Counted from the stretch's first letter, positions 29,230 to 39,116 are shown. The stretch: 64,000 nt of DNA from Thioclava sp. ES.031 (GCF_002563775.1 NZ_PDJO01000001.1:3784501-3848500), one strand, 5' to 3'. Program-made: numbers and translations. Notes: generated from the letters alone by a model not told the origin.

Positions 29230-29600
29230 TGCTTTGCCCCTTCTTGTCGCAACCCGCGCATGATGGCGGTGTTCACGTCGATCAGCGCATCGACCGACCG
29301 CTTTTGCGAAAGCACGAGGCGGCTATGCGCCTGCGTGAACTCGTGCAGGAAAAAGATGCGGGCGCGGAGTTCTTGCGGCAAGCCATTCTCCGGGTCGGCG
29401 ACATCGGCCGCGAGTGCAGTCCAGAGACGGCGGTTTTCGAAGATCGCTTCGGCCAGCGCGGCAAAAGGGGCATCTTGCGAAGAGACCTGTTTGAGGCGGC
29501 GCGTGATGCGGGCGAATAGCTCGAATTCGAGCCCGCGCGGAGTGCGCATCGGCTGGCTTGGATTGGAATAGGCCGTTTTGGCCAAAGTCGTCGCGTACAC
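29226..29600 (-). CDS. flaF: Flagellin-synthesis regulator FlaF
   Basis: 124 residues from a GTG at 29600 with GGAAGG seven bases before it; the longer frame from 29645 has no ribosome site. YATTLAKTAYSNPSQPMRTPRGLEFELFARITRRL is the FlaF N-terminus. In Caulobacter FlaF promotes flagellin translation/secretion and opposes FlbT; the two are usually adjacent, as here. Confidence 0.9.
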   Translation of the reverse strand: MYATTLAKTAYSNPSQPMRTPRGLEFELFARITRRLKQVSSQDAPFAALAEAIFENRRLWTALAADVADPENGLPQELRARIFFLHEFTQAHSRLVLSQKRSVDALIDVNTAIMRGLRQEGAKQ

Positions 29601-29655
29601 GGGAAATCCTTCCGGTGACTGAAACTGATCATGCGCGCGGCACATGAGGGAAGCG

Positions 29656-29677
29656 GGGGCGCCAAGTCAGGCGCCCC
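29656..29677 (-). promoter_or_regulatory. Hairpin between flagellin and flaF
   Basis: Perfect stem GGGGCGCC / GGCGCCCC with a 6-base loop in the 87 bases between the flagellin stop and the flaF start. No T-run follows on the minus strand, so it may act as a partial terminator or mRNA stabiliser that keeps flagellin levels above flaF/flbT. Confidence 0.5.
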
Positions 29678-29687
29678 TACCCGAGCC

Positions 29688-30908
29688 TTAGCGGAACAGC
29701 GAGAGGATGTTCTGCGGCTGCTGGTTGGCGATTGAGAGCGCCTGAATGCCCAGCTGCTGCTGCGTCTGCAGCGCCTGAAGACGGGCCGAGGCCTCCTCCA
29801 TGTCGGCATCGACAAGCGTGCCGATCCCCGCCTTGAGCGAGTCGCTCAGCTTCGAGATGAACTCGGCCTGAGTCTGGATACGCCCCTCGGCGGAGCCGAA
29901 GGCCGAAGCCGCATCGGTTGCGGTCTGGATGAGCGTTTCGATGCTGCCGAGCGCACTCGCCGCATTCCCGCCGGCACCGTCGTCAACATTGATCGCGCTC
30001 AGCAGACCGAGACCGCCCGAGCCGGCATTCTCATACTGACCGGTGATGGTCAGAGAAGCGGCCCCGTCATTGGTGATGGTGAGCGTGCCGGCGGTACCGC
30101 TGTCGTAATCGACGGTGACATTCGCGCCCGAGTTCTCGATTGCGGATTTCAGCCCGACCGCCACGACATCCGCAGTGGTCGTCGATGCGATATCCTCCGC
30201 CGTTACGACATAGGACACCGACAAGTCGCCGATGCTCATGTTGATCTTGTCGCCAGCCGCAAGGTTGGTGTCCACGATTACGACGGTCCCGTCGACATCC
30301 GAACCGCCAGTCGCATCGAGGGAGAACGAGAAGGCATCGTCCGTCGTCGCGGTTACGCCATCGGTGCCGGTGAACACGTCCGCGCCCGCATAGCCGCCAA
30401 CGGAGAGGTCCTGTGCGGAAACGCCGATGTATTTGGCCGCGACCGTCCCATTCGACGCCCGATCGAGCGACGACAGAACGTTCACGGTCGAAGCGGAGGA
30501 ACCGTCGACAAGGTTCAGGCCGTTGAACTGCGCCGCACCGACGACTGATTTGATCTGCTCGCGCAGCGCGTCGACATCGGTCTGAAGCTTTGTCTGGTCG
30601 ACATTCTGCTCCTGCGCGGCGACGATCTTGCCTTTCATCTCGGTGAGCAGGTCAGTCACGGTTTCCGCTGCCTGGCGTGCCACGGCGACCGTGGATTCGC
30701 CGAGCGCGAGGCTGTCGGAGATCCCCGAGAAGCCCTTCACATCGGACTCCATCACTTTCGAAATCGCCCACACGGCCGCATTGTCTTTCGCCGAGCCGAC
30801 GGATTTGCCGGTCGAGATTTCGGACTGCGTGGTCGCGAGGCCTGAATTGATCCCTTTCAGGGTCTGCAGCGCGACCATCGCGCTGGTATTCGTCAGAATG
30901 CTGGACAT
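29688..30908 (-). CDS. fliC: Flagellin
   Basis: 406 residues, AAGAGGA before the ATG. The conserved N-terminal D0/D1 region (MSSILTNTSAMVALQTLKGINSGL onward, about 1-160) and C-terminal region (about 315-406, ending QALSIANQQPQNILSLFR) flank a variable, aspartate/threonine-rich central domain (about 165-310) exposed on the filament. There is no signal peptide; export is through the flagellar type III apparatus. It is the first gene before flaF-flbT-DUF1217, and its leader contains a hairpin that could be the FlbT target. Confidence 0.94.
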   Translation of the reverse strand: MSSILTNTSAMVALQTLKGINSGLATTQSEISTGKSVGSAKDNAAVWAISKVMESDVKGFSGISDSLALGESTVAVARQAAETVTDLLTEMKGKIVAAQEQNVDQTKLQTDVDALREQIKSVVGAAQFNGLNLVDGSSASTVNVLSSLDRASNGTVAAKYIGVSAQDLSVGGYAGADVFTGTDGVTATTDDAFSFSLDATGGSDVDGTVVIVDTNLAAGDKINMSIGDLSVSYVVTAEDIASTTTADVVAVGLKSAIENSGANVTVDYDSGTAGTLTITNDGAASLTITGQYENAGSGGLGLLSAINVDDGAGGNAASALGSIETLIQTATDAASAFGSAEGRIQTQAEFISKLSDSLKAGIGTLVDADMEEASARLQALQTQQQLGIQALSIANQQPQNILSLFR

Positions 30909-30953
30909 GATCTATCCTCTTAGTGTCGACGCTTTGCGTCACTCGATTGCAAA

Positions 30954-30972
30954 GCCGCGTGTTCGACGCGGC
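30954..30972 (-). promoter_or_regulatory. Stem-loop in the flagellin mRNA leader
   Basis: GCCGCGT / ACGCGGC with a 5-base loop, 46-64 bases before the flagellin ATG. In Caulobacter FlbT acts on the flagellin 5' untranslated region, so this is a candidate site if the transcript starts upstream of it. I found no clear sigma-28 or sigma-54 promoter. Confidence 0.4.
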
Positions 30973-31116
30973 ACTCAAGGCTTTCTGACCAATGCGCCTC
31001 CTGAGTCGTGAAGCGCGCCATCGCTTGGATGCGTCGCCACCATGGCTCTGCAAAGGCTAACAATCTGCTAAGTCTCCCCCGTGATCCCCCGGCAAATTCC
31101 GTTCATGATTAACAGC

Positions 31117-31455
31117 TTATGCACGTCGCTCGAAATCTCCGCTGCCGCGACGGATCGGCTGCGGACGGCCTTCCTTGTCATAGGAATCGAACCCTTTCGC
31201 CGCCGTCACGATCGTCTTCAGGCGAGCCTGCGCCGCGCGAACCCCTGCCAAGGCCGCGGCCAACAGAGTCTGATTCTCGCGGGCAAGCGCCCGGATTTGT
31301 TCGACTGTGTCGCGATCAAGATCCGCCAGCGCCGCCATGGCGCGCTCCTTTCGATCGCTCAAACCGACGAGGTCGGCGAAATCCGCAGATCGAATCGCTT
31401 CCCGCTCAAGGCGCAACAGCGACAACAGCTCTTCCGTAGCATTGCTTTCAGGCAT
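31117..31455 (-). CDS. FlgN-like flagellar chaperone
   Basis: 112 residues from ATG 31455 (GGGAGG upstream). The protein is helical, with EELLSLLRLEREAIRSADFADLVGLSDRKERAMAAL, the pattern of FlgN-type chaperones for the hook-filament junction proteins FlgK and FlgL, plus a basic C-terminal tail. FlgN is poorly conserved, so the call rests mainly on helix pattern and location. It overlaps the preceding flgJ-like gene by eight bases. Confidence 0.65.
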   Translation of the reverse strand: MPESNATEELLSLLRLEREAIRSADFADLVGLSDRKERAMAALADLDRDTVEQIRALARENQTLLAAALAGVRAAQARLKTIVTAAKGFDSYDKEGRPQPIRRGSGDFERRA

Positions 31456-31732
31456 CCTGCCTCCCGTTCTTAAGCGATTCGAAGATGATTTCTGCAAGGC
31501 CAATTCCGCCGGCCTCGACCATGGCCTTTGATTGTTCGGCCCTTAGGAAGGAGGAGAATTGCTCTTCTCCGATACCCCCGCCGAACGCGCCGTTTGCACC
31601 CGTCAAACCGGCCTCTTTGAGCATTTCCGAAAGGAAACCGGCCTCGAGCGCCTTCGCTTGCTCGAACAGTTTGGCGTCTTGCGGCGAGACGCCAGCGGCG
31701 CGTGGCAGCGGCGATACGGTCGGGCTGTGCAT
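31448..31732 (-). CDS. Rod-binding protein, FlgJ N-terminal type
   Basis: 94 residues, GGAGA upstream. It has the rod-binding FlgJ segment: AKALEAGFLSEMLKEAGL and GIGEEQFSSFLRAEQSKAMVEAGGIGLAEII. The C-terminal muramidase domain of gammaproteobacterial FlgJ is absent, which is normal in alphaproteobacteria, where a separate transglycosylase opens the wall. It caps rod assembly in the periplasm. Confidence 0.85.
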   Translation of the reverse strand: MHSPTVSPLPRAAGVSPQDAKLFEQAKALEAGFLSEMLKEAGLTGANGAFGGGIGEEQFSSFLRAEQSKAMVEAGGIGLAEIIFESLKNGRQDA

Positions 31733-31841
31733 CGAACTCTCCGGTTGCGGATAATTTTCTGCACTCTGCCAGTCGGGCGTAAAGAATCAGTAAGTTCCTG
31801 CGGCAATAGTGGCCTCGACACAGACAGAAGTCGTGAGGACC

Positions 31842-33794
31842 ATGATTCCCTTTCCGATGCCAGAAACGCCGAAAGGCTGGGGCGGCCATCTCAAGACTGC
31901 AGCCGCCCATCCTGAGGCGACAGAGCCACCAAGCGGTGGGTTTTCGCTTGAGGCAGAGCCCGCGCCGCGGGGCGCAGAGTTGCCCGGGACGCGCGAGGGT
32001 CAGGCTGAGCCCAAGACCAAAAAGGATGCGGAGCCCGAGTCTGACGAGACGCAGGCCTCGCCCCCGAGCGAGCCGGGCTCGCATGAAACCCCTGACAGCG
32101 CGGCGGGCCTCCTGCCGCCCGGGTCTTTAAACCGACTTGGTCCGGCTTCGACTGCGTCCGCGGCCGAACCAGATCTGCCCAATGCGTCCAATATCGGAAA
32201 GAGGCCGTTCGAGATCGCCGCATCGAATGAAGGAAGCGCATCGCCTGAACTAAGTGGGCAAGACGCGTTGAAAAAGACAAATACGGACGAAGAACCAACT
32301 CAGATCAGAAAGACACTCTCGGGCAGAACATTGCCTTCTGCTCCACTCTCGAACGGAAGCCCGATGCAGCCGCAGATCGGCGCGCAAAACAGGGGAGAGG
32401 GGCAAGATGGGATAGCCACAACATCTCCTACGAGAGTTGCGGGACCTGTCGTGCCGCGCGACGCGCACGCTCAGATACAGACGCCTGCCGAAGCCCATGA
32501 AGCATCAGCGGCGGCCGTGCCACCGCGACCCGGGGCAGCTGATGAGGCGCGGACGGAAGCTGAGCACGTTGAAACAAGGAACAGGCGGCATGGAGCAGCG
32601 ACCGGCTCGAACCCTCTCCGCCCCGAAGCCGCGCCAACACGCGTTCCGAACACGACGCCGTCTTCCCACGCACCGCTGGCTGGGGGACTTTCTCAGGCGG
32701 CTTCTCGGAGCGAAACGCCTTCGATCTTGGCGCCGACAGAGCTTGTACCCCCACAAGCGCCCGAGACGGAGCCTGCAGAAACACCCGCGACCAGGAAGGC
32801 AGGCGAGGCTGCGGCTTCGACGCGCCTGTTAAAGCCAGCGATACCGTTCGAACCACCCCATGCTACGACGCAAAATTCCGGCGCTACGGAAAAGCCATTC
32901 GGCGCGAGCGAGGTCCGTCAGACCGGTGAGACGGACATCGTATCCCCAAGGTCACGGCACGCCGCAAAAATGGAAGGCCCACCTGACGGGCTGACGGCCC
33001 AAAGCGCTCCCGGCGGCATTACAGAGACCGAAACCTCCGGGGCGGAGAGGCACCCGTCTCCGCCGCCAATCTCGATTGGCGCAGAAAGCGGTGCTCCGAA
33101 AAATGCGAAGGTCGTGGAGCGCGAGAGGGCGACCCGGGTTGGCCCCTTGCCCGGCCAGCAGGACGGAGACGCCCCCCAAGCACCGCCTGCGCGCGTGGAT
33201 CATGCCCAGGCCATCTATCTGACGTCGGCTGCATTGGGGGCGGCGCAGGCCGACACAAACGACCCCGGTCTGGTCCCAAAGTCCGGTGCTATCGAAACGC
33301 CCGAGACTTGGGCTGCCCATGTTGCTCCGCAGGCCGCGACAACGGGGGGGACGGGGCTGGCACATTCGGGAGTGACACCCACTCCCGCCTCTATCGCGCA
33401 GTCGATCGCCCATCAGATCGGGATCTCACTGCCGCGGATGCCTGACCGGCCGGTGGAGATTGCGCTCTCGCCAGAGGAACTGGGCCATGTTCGCATGACC
33501 CTCCATGCGAGCCAGCATGGCATGACGGTGGCGATTCAGGCTGACCGTGCCGAGACGCTCGACCTCATGCGCCGCCATATCGACACGCTCGCGCGCGAGA
33601 TGCACGACATGGGCTATGGCACGCTCGATTTTCAGTTCAGCCAGCGCGACGAGCGTCCGCAGCAACAGCCCGGCATGCTCGACGGCTTGGGCGCAGGCCC
33701 GGACCTGGACCCAATTGAGACGCCGATTGCCCCGACCCCACGCGCAACCGCGCGCCTCGCCCCCCCGCAAAGCGGGCTCGATCTGCGGATGTAG
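31842..33794 (+). CDS. fliK: Flagellar hook-length control protein FliK
   Basis: About 650 residues. The first 500 are low-complexity, rich in Pro, Ala, Glu, Ser and Thr, as expected of the ruler part. The C-terminal hook domain (about 515-603) has SIAQSIAHQIGISLP, RPVEIALSPEELGHVRMTL and VAIQADRAETLDLMRRHIDTLAREM. FliK is exported and switches the export gate from hook to filament substrates. The start is uncertain: ATG 31842 is chosen, but its GAGGA is very close, and a GTG at 31809 is possible. It is divergent from flgJ and followed by flgD. Confidence 0.88.
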   Translation: MIPFPMPETPKGWGGHLKTAAAHPEATEPPSGGFSLEAEPAPRGAELPGTREGQAEPKTKKDAEPESDETQASPPSEPGSHETPDSAAGLLPPGSLNRLGPASTASAAEPDLPNASNIGKRPFEIAASNEGSASPELSGQDALKKTNTDEEPTQIRKTLSGRTLPSAPLSNGSPMQPQIGAQNRGEGQDGIATTSPTRVAGPVVPRDAHAQIQTPAEAHEASAAAVPPRPGAADEARTEAEHVETRNRRHGAATGSNPLRPEAAPTRVPNTTPSSHAPLAGGLSQAASRSETPSILAPTELVPPQAPETEPAETPATRKAGEAAASTRLLKPAIPFEPPHATTQNSGATEKPFGASEVRQTGETDIVSPRSRHAAKMEGPPDGLTAQSAPGGITETETSGAERHPSPPPISIGAESGAPKNAKVVERERATRVGPLPGQQDGDAPQAPPARVDHAQAIYLTSAALGAAQADTNDPGLVPKSGAIETPETWAAHVAPQAATTGGTGLAHSGVTPTPASIAQSIAHQIGISLPRMPDRPVEIALSPEELGHVRMTLHASQHGMTVAIQADRAETLDLMRRHIDTLAREMHDMGYGTLDFQFSQRDERPQQQPGMLDGLGAGPDLDPIETPIAPTPRATARLAPPQSGLDLRM

Positions 33795-33803
33795 GAGACG
33801 ACC

Positions 33804-34487
33804 ATGACCACCACTTCCCCAATCACCTCGCCTGGCACCGCCACGTCGGCCGTTACCGCCGCGGAGAACGGCACCGGCACCAAAGCACCCTCGGCGCTGA
33901 GTTCGGATTTCGAGACTTTTCTGACGATGCTGACCGTTCAGATGAAGAACCAGGACCCGCTCAACCCGATAGAAAGCGCGGATTTCGCGGTGCAGCTCGC
34001 GACCTTTTCGGGCGTCGAGCAGCAGGTGAAGACCAACGACCTGCTGACCGCTCTGTCCGGTCAGATCGGGCTCGGCGGGTTGAGCGAACTGGCCGGCTGG
34101 GTCGGGATGCAGGCGCGTGCCGAGGCGCCGAGTTACTTCGACGGCGCGACGCCCGTGGATCTCGCGCCAGCAGCGCAATCGGGGGCCGATGCCGCGGTTC
34201 TCGTGGTCACGGATTCGACCGGGCGGCAGGTCGCGCAGAAACCGATCTCGCCCGCACTCGACAGCTATGCCTGGGACGGCACAAACGACGCAGGTCAGGT
34301 ACTGGGCGCAGGGCAATACAGTTTCGCGCTGCAAAGCTACGCCTCTGGAAACTTGATCGGCACCGACCCGGTCGCGGCCTACACACGCGTGACCGAGGTG
34401 CAATCAGGCGCAGAGGGCGCGATGCTGACGCTTGAAGGCGGGGCCACGGTTTCCGCGGACACGGTCAGTGCGTTGCGAGAGGGTTAA
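33804..34487 (+). CDS. flgD: Hook assembly scaffold FlgD
   Basis: 227 residues, GGAG before the ATG. The N-terminal signature SSDFETFLTMLTVQMKNQDPLNPIESADFAVQLATFSGVEQQ is diagnostic. A C-terminal Ig/tudor-like part follows with YAWDGTNDAGQVLGAGQY (the FlgD-Ig repeat). It caps the growing hook. It lies 9 bases after fliK and overlaps the convergent ubiB stop by four bases. Confidence 0.94.
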   Translation: MTTTSPITSPGTATSAVTAAENGTGTKAPSALSSDFETFLTMLTVQMKNQDPLNPIESADFAVQLATFSGVEQQVKTNDLLTALSGQIGLGGLSELAGWVGMQARAEAPSYFDGATPVDLAPAAQSGADAAVLVVTDSTGRQVAQKPISPALDSYAWDGTNDAGQVLGAGQYSFALQSYASGNLIGTDPVAAYTRVTEVQSGAEGAMLTLEGGATVSADTVSALREG

Positions 34488-36013
34488 AGCAACCGACCCA
34501 GCACCACGCCCAGCAACAGCAAGGCGGTCCCGGCAGAGATCAGCGCCGCATAGCGCCAGCGGGTTACCGTCACGGGGGGCGGCGTCGGTTCGGTCTGCTT
34601 GCGGATCGCCGCTTTCACCAGATCGGGGAGTTCCGGCCCGAAGCGGCCCAGAACCTGCACCGTCTTGCGCAGGTCATTCGCGATGGCGCGCGGACCAAGG
34701 CTTTCGCGAATATATTTCTCCACGACCGGCTTCGCGACTTCCCACATGTTCAAAGACGGATGCAGAGAGCGCGCGACGCCCTCGACGACGACCATCGTGC
34801 GCTGCAGCAGGATCAGCTGTGTCTGGGTCTGCATCCCGAACCGCTCGGTCACCTCGAAGAGATAGGCCAGAAGCCGCGCCATCGAGATATGCGCCGCATC
34901 CATCCCGAAGATCGGCTCGCCGACAGCGCGCAGCGCCAGAGCGAACTCGTCGACATCGCGATCGGCGGGGACGTAACCGGCCTCGAAATGCACCTCCGCC
35001 ACGCGCTTATAGTCGCGCTGGATGAAGCCCATGAGAATCTCGGCATAGACCCGGCGGGTATATTCGTCGATCTGCCCCATGATCCCGAAATCATAGGCGA
35101 GAATATCGCCGTTCGCGGCCACTTTGAGATTGCCGTGATGCATGTCGGCATGGAAAAAACCGTCGCGCAGCGCATGGCTGAGAAAGAGCTGCAAGACGCG
35201 CTCGCCGGTGGCCTTGAGGTCATGGCCCGCCGCGCGCAGACCGTCCGGGTCGCCCATCGGCAGACCCTCGGCCCAGTCGAGCACCATTACCCGCTTGGCC
35301 GAAAGGTTCCACACCGGCTGCGGCACGAGGAAGCCAGCATCGCCTTCGGTATTCGCGCCGAACTGCGAGGCAGAGGCCGCCTCCAGGCGCAGGTCCAGCT
35401 CGCCCATCACCACGGATTCGAAATGCTTGATAACATCGCTCGGGCGCAAGCGGCGCGAGGCGGGCGAAATCCGTTCGATCATCGCAGCGGCGAAATGGAA
35501 GGCGTCGAGATCGCGGCGGAAGGCGCGCTCGATCCCCGGACGCAGCACCTTCACCGCGACGCGCTCGCCGGTATCGGCGCGGCGCGCGGAATGGACCTGC
35601 GCGATCGAGGCGGCGGCGACGGGCTCGGAAAACTCCATGAAGAGCTGATCGGCAGGCGCGCCCAGTTCTTCCTCGACCATGCGTTTGGCCACCGAGGTCT
35701 CGAAGGGCGGCAGCTTGTCCTGCAGCACGCGCAGCTGATCGGCGAGCTCCGAGCCGACCACGTCGGGCCGTGTCGAGAGGACCTGACCGAACTTGATATA
35801 GGCCGGGCCCAGCGCGGTGATCGCGCGCGTCACCGGCGGCAGTTCCGGATCGCCCTTGTAGCCGAGCCACGCGAAGGGCGCACTGATCGCATAGGCCACG
35901 GCGCGCAGCCGCGGCGGCGCTTCCATCGCTTCGAGCGCCTGATGCATCGCACCCGTGCGGATGAAGGTCGCGCCCGTCCGGATCAGGCGCCAGATATTAT
36001 GGGGTCCGCGCAT
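34484..36013 (-). CDS. ubiB: UbiB, ubiquinone-biosynthesis atypical kinase/ATPase
   Basis: 509 residues. The ADCK/UbiB fold shows the KxGQ motif with Lys74 in YIKFGQVLSTRPD, the A-rich loop AAASIAQVHSA, the catalytic region FHADMHHGNLKV and DFGIMGQ. A C-terminal transmembrane helix (about 488-509) anchors it at the inner membrane. It is required for coenzyme Q synthesis, probably by ATP-driven extraction of lipid intermediates. It is three bases downstream of ubiE and co-transcribed. Confidence 0.94.
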   Translation of the reverse strand: MRGPHNIWRLIRTGATFIRTGAMHQALEAMEAPPRLRAVAYAISAPFAWLGYKGDPELPPVTRAITALGPAYIKFGQVLSTRPDVVGSELADQLRVLQDKLPPFETSVAKRMVEEELGAPADQLFMEFSEPVAAASIAQVHSARRADTGERVAVKVLRPGIERAFRRDLDAFHFAAAMIERISPASRRLRPSDVIKHFESVVMGELDLRLEAASASQFGANTEGDAGFLVPQPVWNLSAKRVMVLDWAEGLPMGDPDGLRAAGHDLKATGERVLQLFLSHALRDGFFHADMHHGNLKVAANGDILAYDFGIMGQIDEYTRRVYAEILMGFIQRDYKRVAEVHFEAGYVPADRDVDEFALALRAVGEPIFGMDAAHISMARLLAYLFEVTERFGMQTQTQLILLQRTMVVVEGVARSLHPSLNMWEVAKPVVEKYIRESLGPRAIANDLRKTVQVLGRFGPELPDLVKAAIRKQTEPTPPPVTVTRWRYAALISAGTALLLLGVVLGRLL

Positions 36014-36016
36014 CGG

Positions 36017-36769
36017 TTAAAGTTTCCAGCCCGAATGCAGCGCCGCGATCCCCATCGAGAGGTTCCGGTAGGAGACATTCTCGAACCCGGCCTCGCGGAT
36101 CATCTGCGCGAATGTCTCCTGCGTCGGGAATTTGCGGATCGATTCCACCAGATACTGATAGCTGTCGCGGTCATTCGCGACGATCTCGCCCATCTTCGGG
36201 ATCACGTTGAAGGAATAGAGATCATAGGCCTTCTGCATCATCTCGTTCGGGATCTGGCTGAATTCGAGCACCATGATCCGCCCGCCGGGCTTGAGCACCC
36301 GGTAGGCTTCCTTGAGCGCATCAGGAATGCGCGTCACGTTCCGGATTCCGAAAGAGATCGTGTAGACGTCGAAGGAGTTATCCGCGAAGGGCAGCGCCAT
36401 CGCATCGCCCACGACCCAGTCGAGACTGTCGGCCATGCTTTCGGCCTCGGCGCGCTTGCGGCCTTCGACCAGCATCGATTCGGTCATGTCGCAGACCGTC
36501 GCGTGGCCCGAGCCCGCGCGCTTGAGGAAGCGGAAGGACACGTCGCCCGTGCCGCCCGCCACGTCGAGCAGCTTTTGACCCGGTCGCGGCGCGAGCCAAT
36601 CCATCATCGCATCTTTCCAGACGCGGTGGATGCCCATGCTCATCAGGTCGTTCATGATGTCGTATTTCGATGCCACCCGCGAAAACACGCCGTGAACCAT
36701 GCCAGCCTTGGCATCTTCGTCCACGGTCTGAAAACCGAAATGCGTGGTCTTTGATTGCTCTGCGCTCAT
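36017..36769 (-). CDS. ubiE: Ubiquinone/menaquinone C-methyltransferase UbiE
   Basis: 250 residues. Class I SAM-dependent methyltransferase: [16 protein letters not shown] is the glycine-rich SAM loop, [11 protein letters not shown] and [13 protein letters not shown] are UbiE signatures, and [24 protein letters not shown] is the conserved N-terminal block. It methylates C2 of the benzoquinol ring. It starts the ubiE-ubiB operon, divergent from mutM. Confidence 0.95.
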   Translation of the reverse strand: MSAEQSKTTHFGFQTVDEDAKAGMVHGVFSRVASKYDIMNDLMSMGIHRVWKDAMMDWLAPRPGQKLLDVAGGTGDVSFRFLKRAGSGHATVCDMTESMLVEGRKRAEAESMADSLDWVVGDAMALPFADNSFDVYTISFGIRNVTRIPDALKEAYRVLKPGGRIMVLEFSQIPNEMMQKAYDLYSFNVIPKMGEIVANDRDSYQYLVESIRKFPTQETFAQMIREAGFENVSYRNLSMGIAALHSGWKL

Positions 36770-36845
36770 GGGCCCTTGCCGTTCCTCATTTCACCCCCTT
36801 CTTATAGGGGCCCTTTGCCCCAAGACAATGCGATGAGGAGGAACA

Positions 36846-37691
36846 ATGCCCGAATTGCCCGAGGTCGAGACGGTTCGTCGCGGGTTGGTCCCGGCCATGG
36901 AAGGCCATCGGATCGAGCGCGCCGAAGTCAATCGGCCCGACCTGCGCTGGCCCCTGCCCGAGCGGATGGCGGAGCGGTTGCAAGGTGCCCGCATCGACCG
37001 ACTGCGGCGACGGTCGAAATATATCCTCGCCGATCTCGACAGCGGGGAGAGTCTGCTGATCCATCTGGGCATGTCCGGGCGGATGCTGGTGTCGGGCGTG
37101 ACGCTCGGCGAATTTCACCTCGATCATCCGGCGCCTGCCAAGCACGATCACGTTGTTTTGCACATGTCCGGCGGCGGGCGTGTGACCTTCAACGACGCGC
37201 GCCGTTTCGGGGCGATGGATCTGGTGCTGACCGAACGCGAGCAGGCCCATTGGCTACTGGCGGGGCTGGGCCCCGAGCCCTTCGGCAACGACTTCCACGA
37301 AGACTATCTGGTCGAGGCGCTCAAACGCCGCGCGACGCCGATCAAATCGGCGCTGCTCGATCAGCATGTCGTGGCGGGTCTTGGCAACATCTATGTCTGT
37401 GAAGTGCTGCATCGGGCAGGTATCGATCCGCGGCGTCAGGCGAAGCGGATCTCGAACCTGCGGCTCGCTTCGCTCGTGCCGATTATCCGCGAGGTGCTGA
37501 GCGAGGCGATCTCGGCCGGCGGCTCGTCCCTGCGCGACCATCGTCAGGCGGATGGGGAGCTGGGATATTTCCAGCACAGCTTCCATGTCTACGACCGCGA
37601 GGACACGCCCTGCACTACCTGCGCCACCCCGATCCGGCGCATCGTTCAATCGGGACGTTCGACCTTTTTCTGCCCGTCTTGCCAGAAATGA
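36846..37691 (+). CDS. mutM: Formamidopyrimidine-DNA glycosylase
   Basis: 281 residues, GAGGAGG before the ATG. Base-excision repair enzyme for 8-oxoguanine and ring-opened purines. The catalytic Pro2-Glu3 of PELPEVE is exposed after Met removal. The H2TH region ([17 protein letters not shown]) and a C-terminal zinc finger (CTTC and CPSC around QSGRSTFFC) are complete. Confidence 0.96.
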   Translation: MPELPEVETVRRGLVPAMEGHRIERAEVNRPDLRWPLPERMAERLQGARIDRLRRRSKYILADLDSGESLLIHLGMSGRMLVSGVTLGEFHLDHPAPAKHDHVVLHMSGGGRVTFNDARRFGAMDLVLTEREQAHWLLAGLGPEPFGNDFHEDYLVEALKRRATPIKSALLDQHVVAGLGNIYVCEVLHRAGIDPRRQAKRISNLRLASLVPIIREVLSEAISAGGSSLRDHRQADGELGYFQHSFHVYDREDTPCTTCATPIRRIVQSGRSTFFCPSCQK

Positions 37692-37777
37692 CGCAGCGCC
37701 CTCGCGTCATAAGACGCTTGATCTGATTTGATGCTCTGCTAGGAGTCCCGTTCAGAGACAAGGAAAGGCAAGACCGA

Positions 37778-38554
37778 ATGGCCTACCAGACCCTGATCGT
37801 CGAGATCGAGGATTACGTTGCCCTGATCCGGCTCAACCGCCCCGACGCCCTGAACGCCCTGAACTCCCAATTGCTGGGGGAACTGGCCGAGGCGCTGAAA
37901 TCGGCGGAAGAGAATGACAAGGTGCGTTGCATCGTCATCACCGGTTCGGAAAAGGCCTTCGCGGCTGGCGCAGACATCAAGGAAATGTCGGAAAAGAGCT
38001 TCGTGGACATGTTCACGAGCGACTTCTTCGGCAAGGAAGCGGATGCCATCAACCGCATCCGCAAACCGATCATCGCGGCAGTCGCGGGCTACGCGCTCGG
38101 CGGCGGCTGTGAACTGGCAATGATGTGCGATTTCATCATCTGCGCGGAGAACGCCAAGTTCGGCCAGCCCGAGATCAATCTCGGCGTGATTGCCGGGATC
38201 GGCGGCACCCAGCGCCTGACGCGCTTCGTGGGCAAGTCCAAAGCGATGGACATGCACCTCACGGGCCGCTTCATGGATGCGAGCGAGGCCGAACGGTCGG
38301 GGCTCGTCAGCCGCGTCGTTCCGAACGCCAAGCTGATCCCCGAGACGATGGCCGCGGCGCAGAAGATCGCCGAGAAGTCGATGCTCGCGACCCGCGCGGC
38401 GAAAGAAGCGGTCAACCGCTCCTACGAGACGACGATGAACGAGGGCATCCTGTTCGAGCGTCGTCTGTTCCACGGGCTGTTTGCGACCGACGACCAGAAA
38501 GAGGGCATGGCCGCCTTCCTCGAAAAGCGCGAGCCGCAATTCCGCGACAAGTGA
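37778..38554 (+). CDS. Enoyl-CoA hydratase, short-chain type
   Basis: 258 residues of the crotonase fold, close in pattern to mitochondrial short-chain enoyl-CoA hydratase. The oxyanion-hole segment [12 protein letters not shown] and both catalytic glutamates are present: Glu112 in [11 protein letters not shown] and Glu132 in FGQPEINLG. It hydrates trans-2-enoyl-CoA in fatty-acid beta-oxidation. It is followed by a terminator and is transcribed alone. Confidence 0.92.
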   Translation: MAYQTLIVEIEDYVALIRLNRPDALNALNSQLLGELAEALKSAEENDKVRCIVITGSEKAFAAGADIKEMSEKSFVDMFTSDFFGKEADAINRIRKPIIAAVAGYALGGGCELAMMCDFIICAENAKFGQPEINLGVIAGIGGTQRLTRFVGKSKAMDMHLTGRFMDASEAERSGLVSRVVPNAKLIPETMAAAQKIAEKSMLATRAAKEAVNRSYETTMNEGILFERRLFHGLFATDDQKEGMAAFLEKREPQFRDK

Positions 38555-38586
38555 GCCCCTTAGGGCCACCAACGCGACAGCAGATG

Positions 38587-38608
38587 GCGGGGCTTCGGCC
38601 CCGCTTTT
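38587..38608 (+). terminator. Rho-independent terminator after enoyl-CoA hydratase
   Basis: GCGGGGC-TTCG-GCCCCGC followed by TTTT: a seven-pair stem closed by the very stable UUCG tetraloop. Confidence 0.92.
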
Positions 38609-38763
38609 CATTATTCCCTTTCCCTTTCACGCATTTTGGCTTATGAGGCCGCCTCACATGCGCGTGGAGCCCGCTTAGGCTAGAATCATCTAGGTTCGCT
38701 GGAGCCCGGGGTCTGTCGTGCGATTGAAAGATTTGAACAGACCCGGAAAGTGGGAAGATACAC

Positions 38764-39030
38764 ATGGCTAACACGCCCCAGTCCAAGAAACGCGCCCGTC
38801 AGAACGAGCGCCGCCAAGACGTCAACAAAGCACGTCGTTCGCGCATCCGTACCTTCATCCGCAAAGTCGAAGAAGCAATCGCTTCGGGCGACTACGAAGC
38901 GGCGACCAACGCCCTGCGCGCTGCCCAGCCCGAACTGGCTCGTGGCGTCACCAAAGGCGTTCTGCACAAGAATACCGCATCGCGCAAAGTCTCGCGCCTC
39001 GCTTCGCGCGTGAAGGCTCTCAACGCCTGA
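38764..39030 (+). CDS. rpsT: 30S ribosomal protein S20
   Basis: 88 residues, basic and helical, beginning [18 protein letters not shown] and containing the S20 block [16 protein letters not shown] and the end [17 protein letters not shown]. It binds 16S rRNA. It has its own upstream region (210 bases) and terminator. rpsT beside dnaA is the usual order in alphaproteobacteria. Confidence 0.96.
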   Translation: MANTPQSKKRARQNERRQDVNKARRSRIRTFIRKVEEAIASGDYEAATNALRAAQPELARGVTKGVLHKNTASRKVSRLASRVKALNA

Positions 39031-39079
39031 TCTGCGTCCTGAGCCCATCCGGCTCGGGAATACGCTGGATTCCTTACGA

Positions 39080-39115
39080 AAAACGCGTCCGCCTATCTGG
39101 TGGGCGCGTTTTTTT
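39080..39115 (+). terminator. Rho-independent terminator of rpsT
   Basis: AAACGCG / CGCGTTT arms extended by a partly paired inner region, directly followed by a T-run. Confidence 0.88.
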
Positions 39116-39116
39116 C

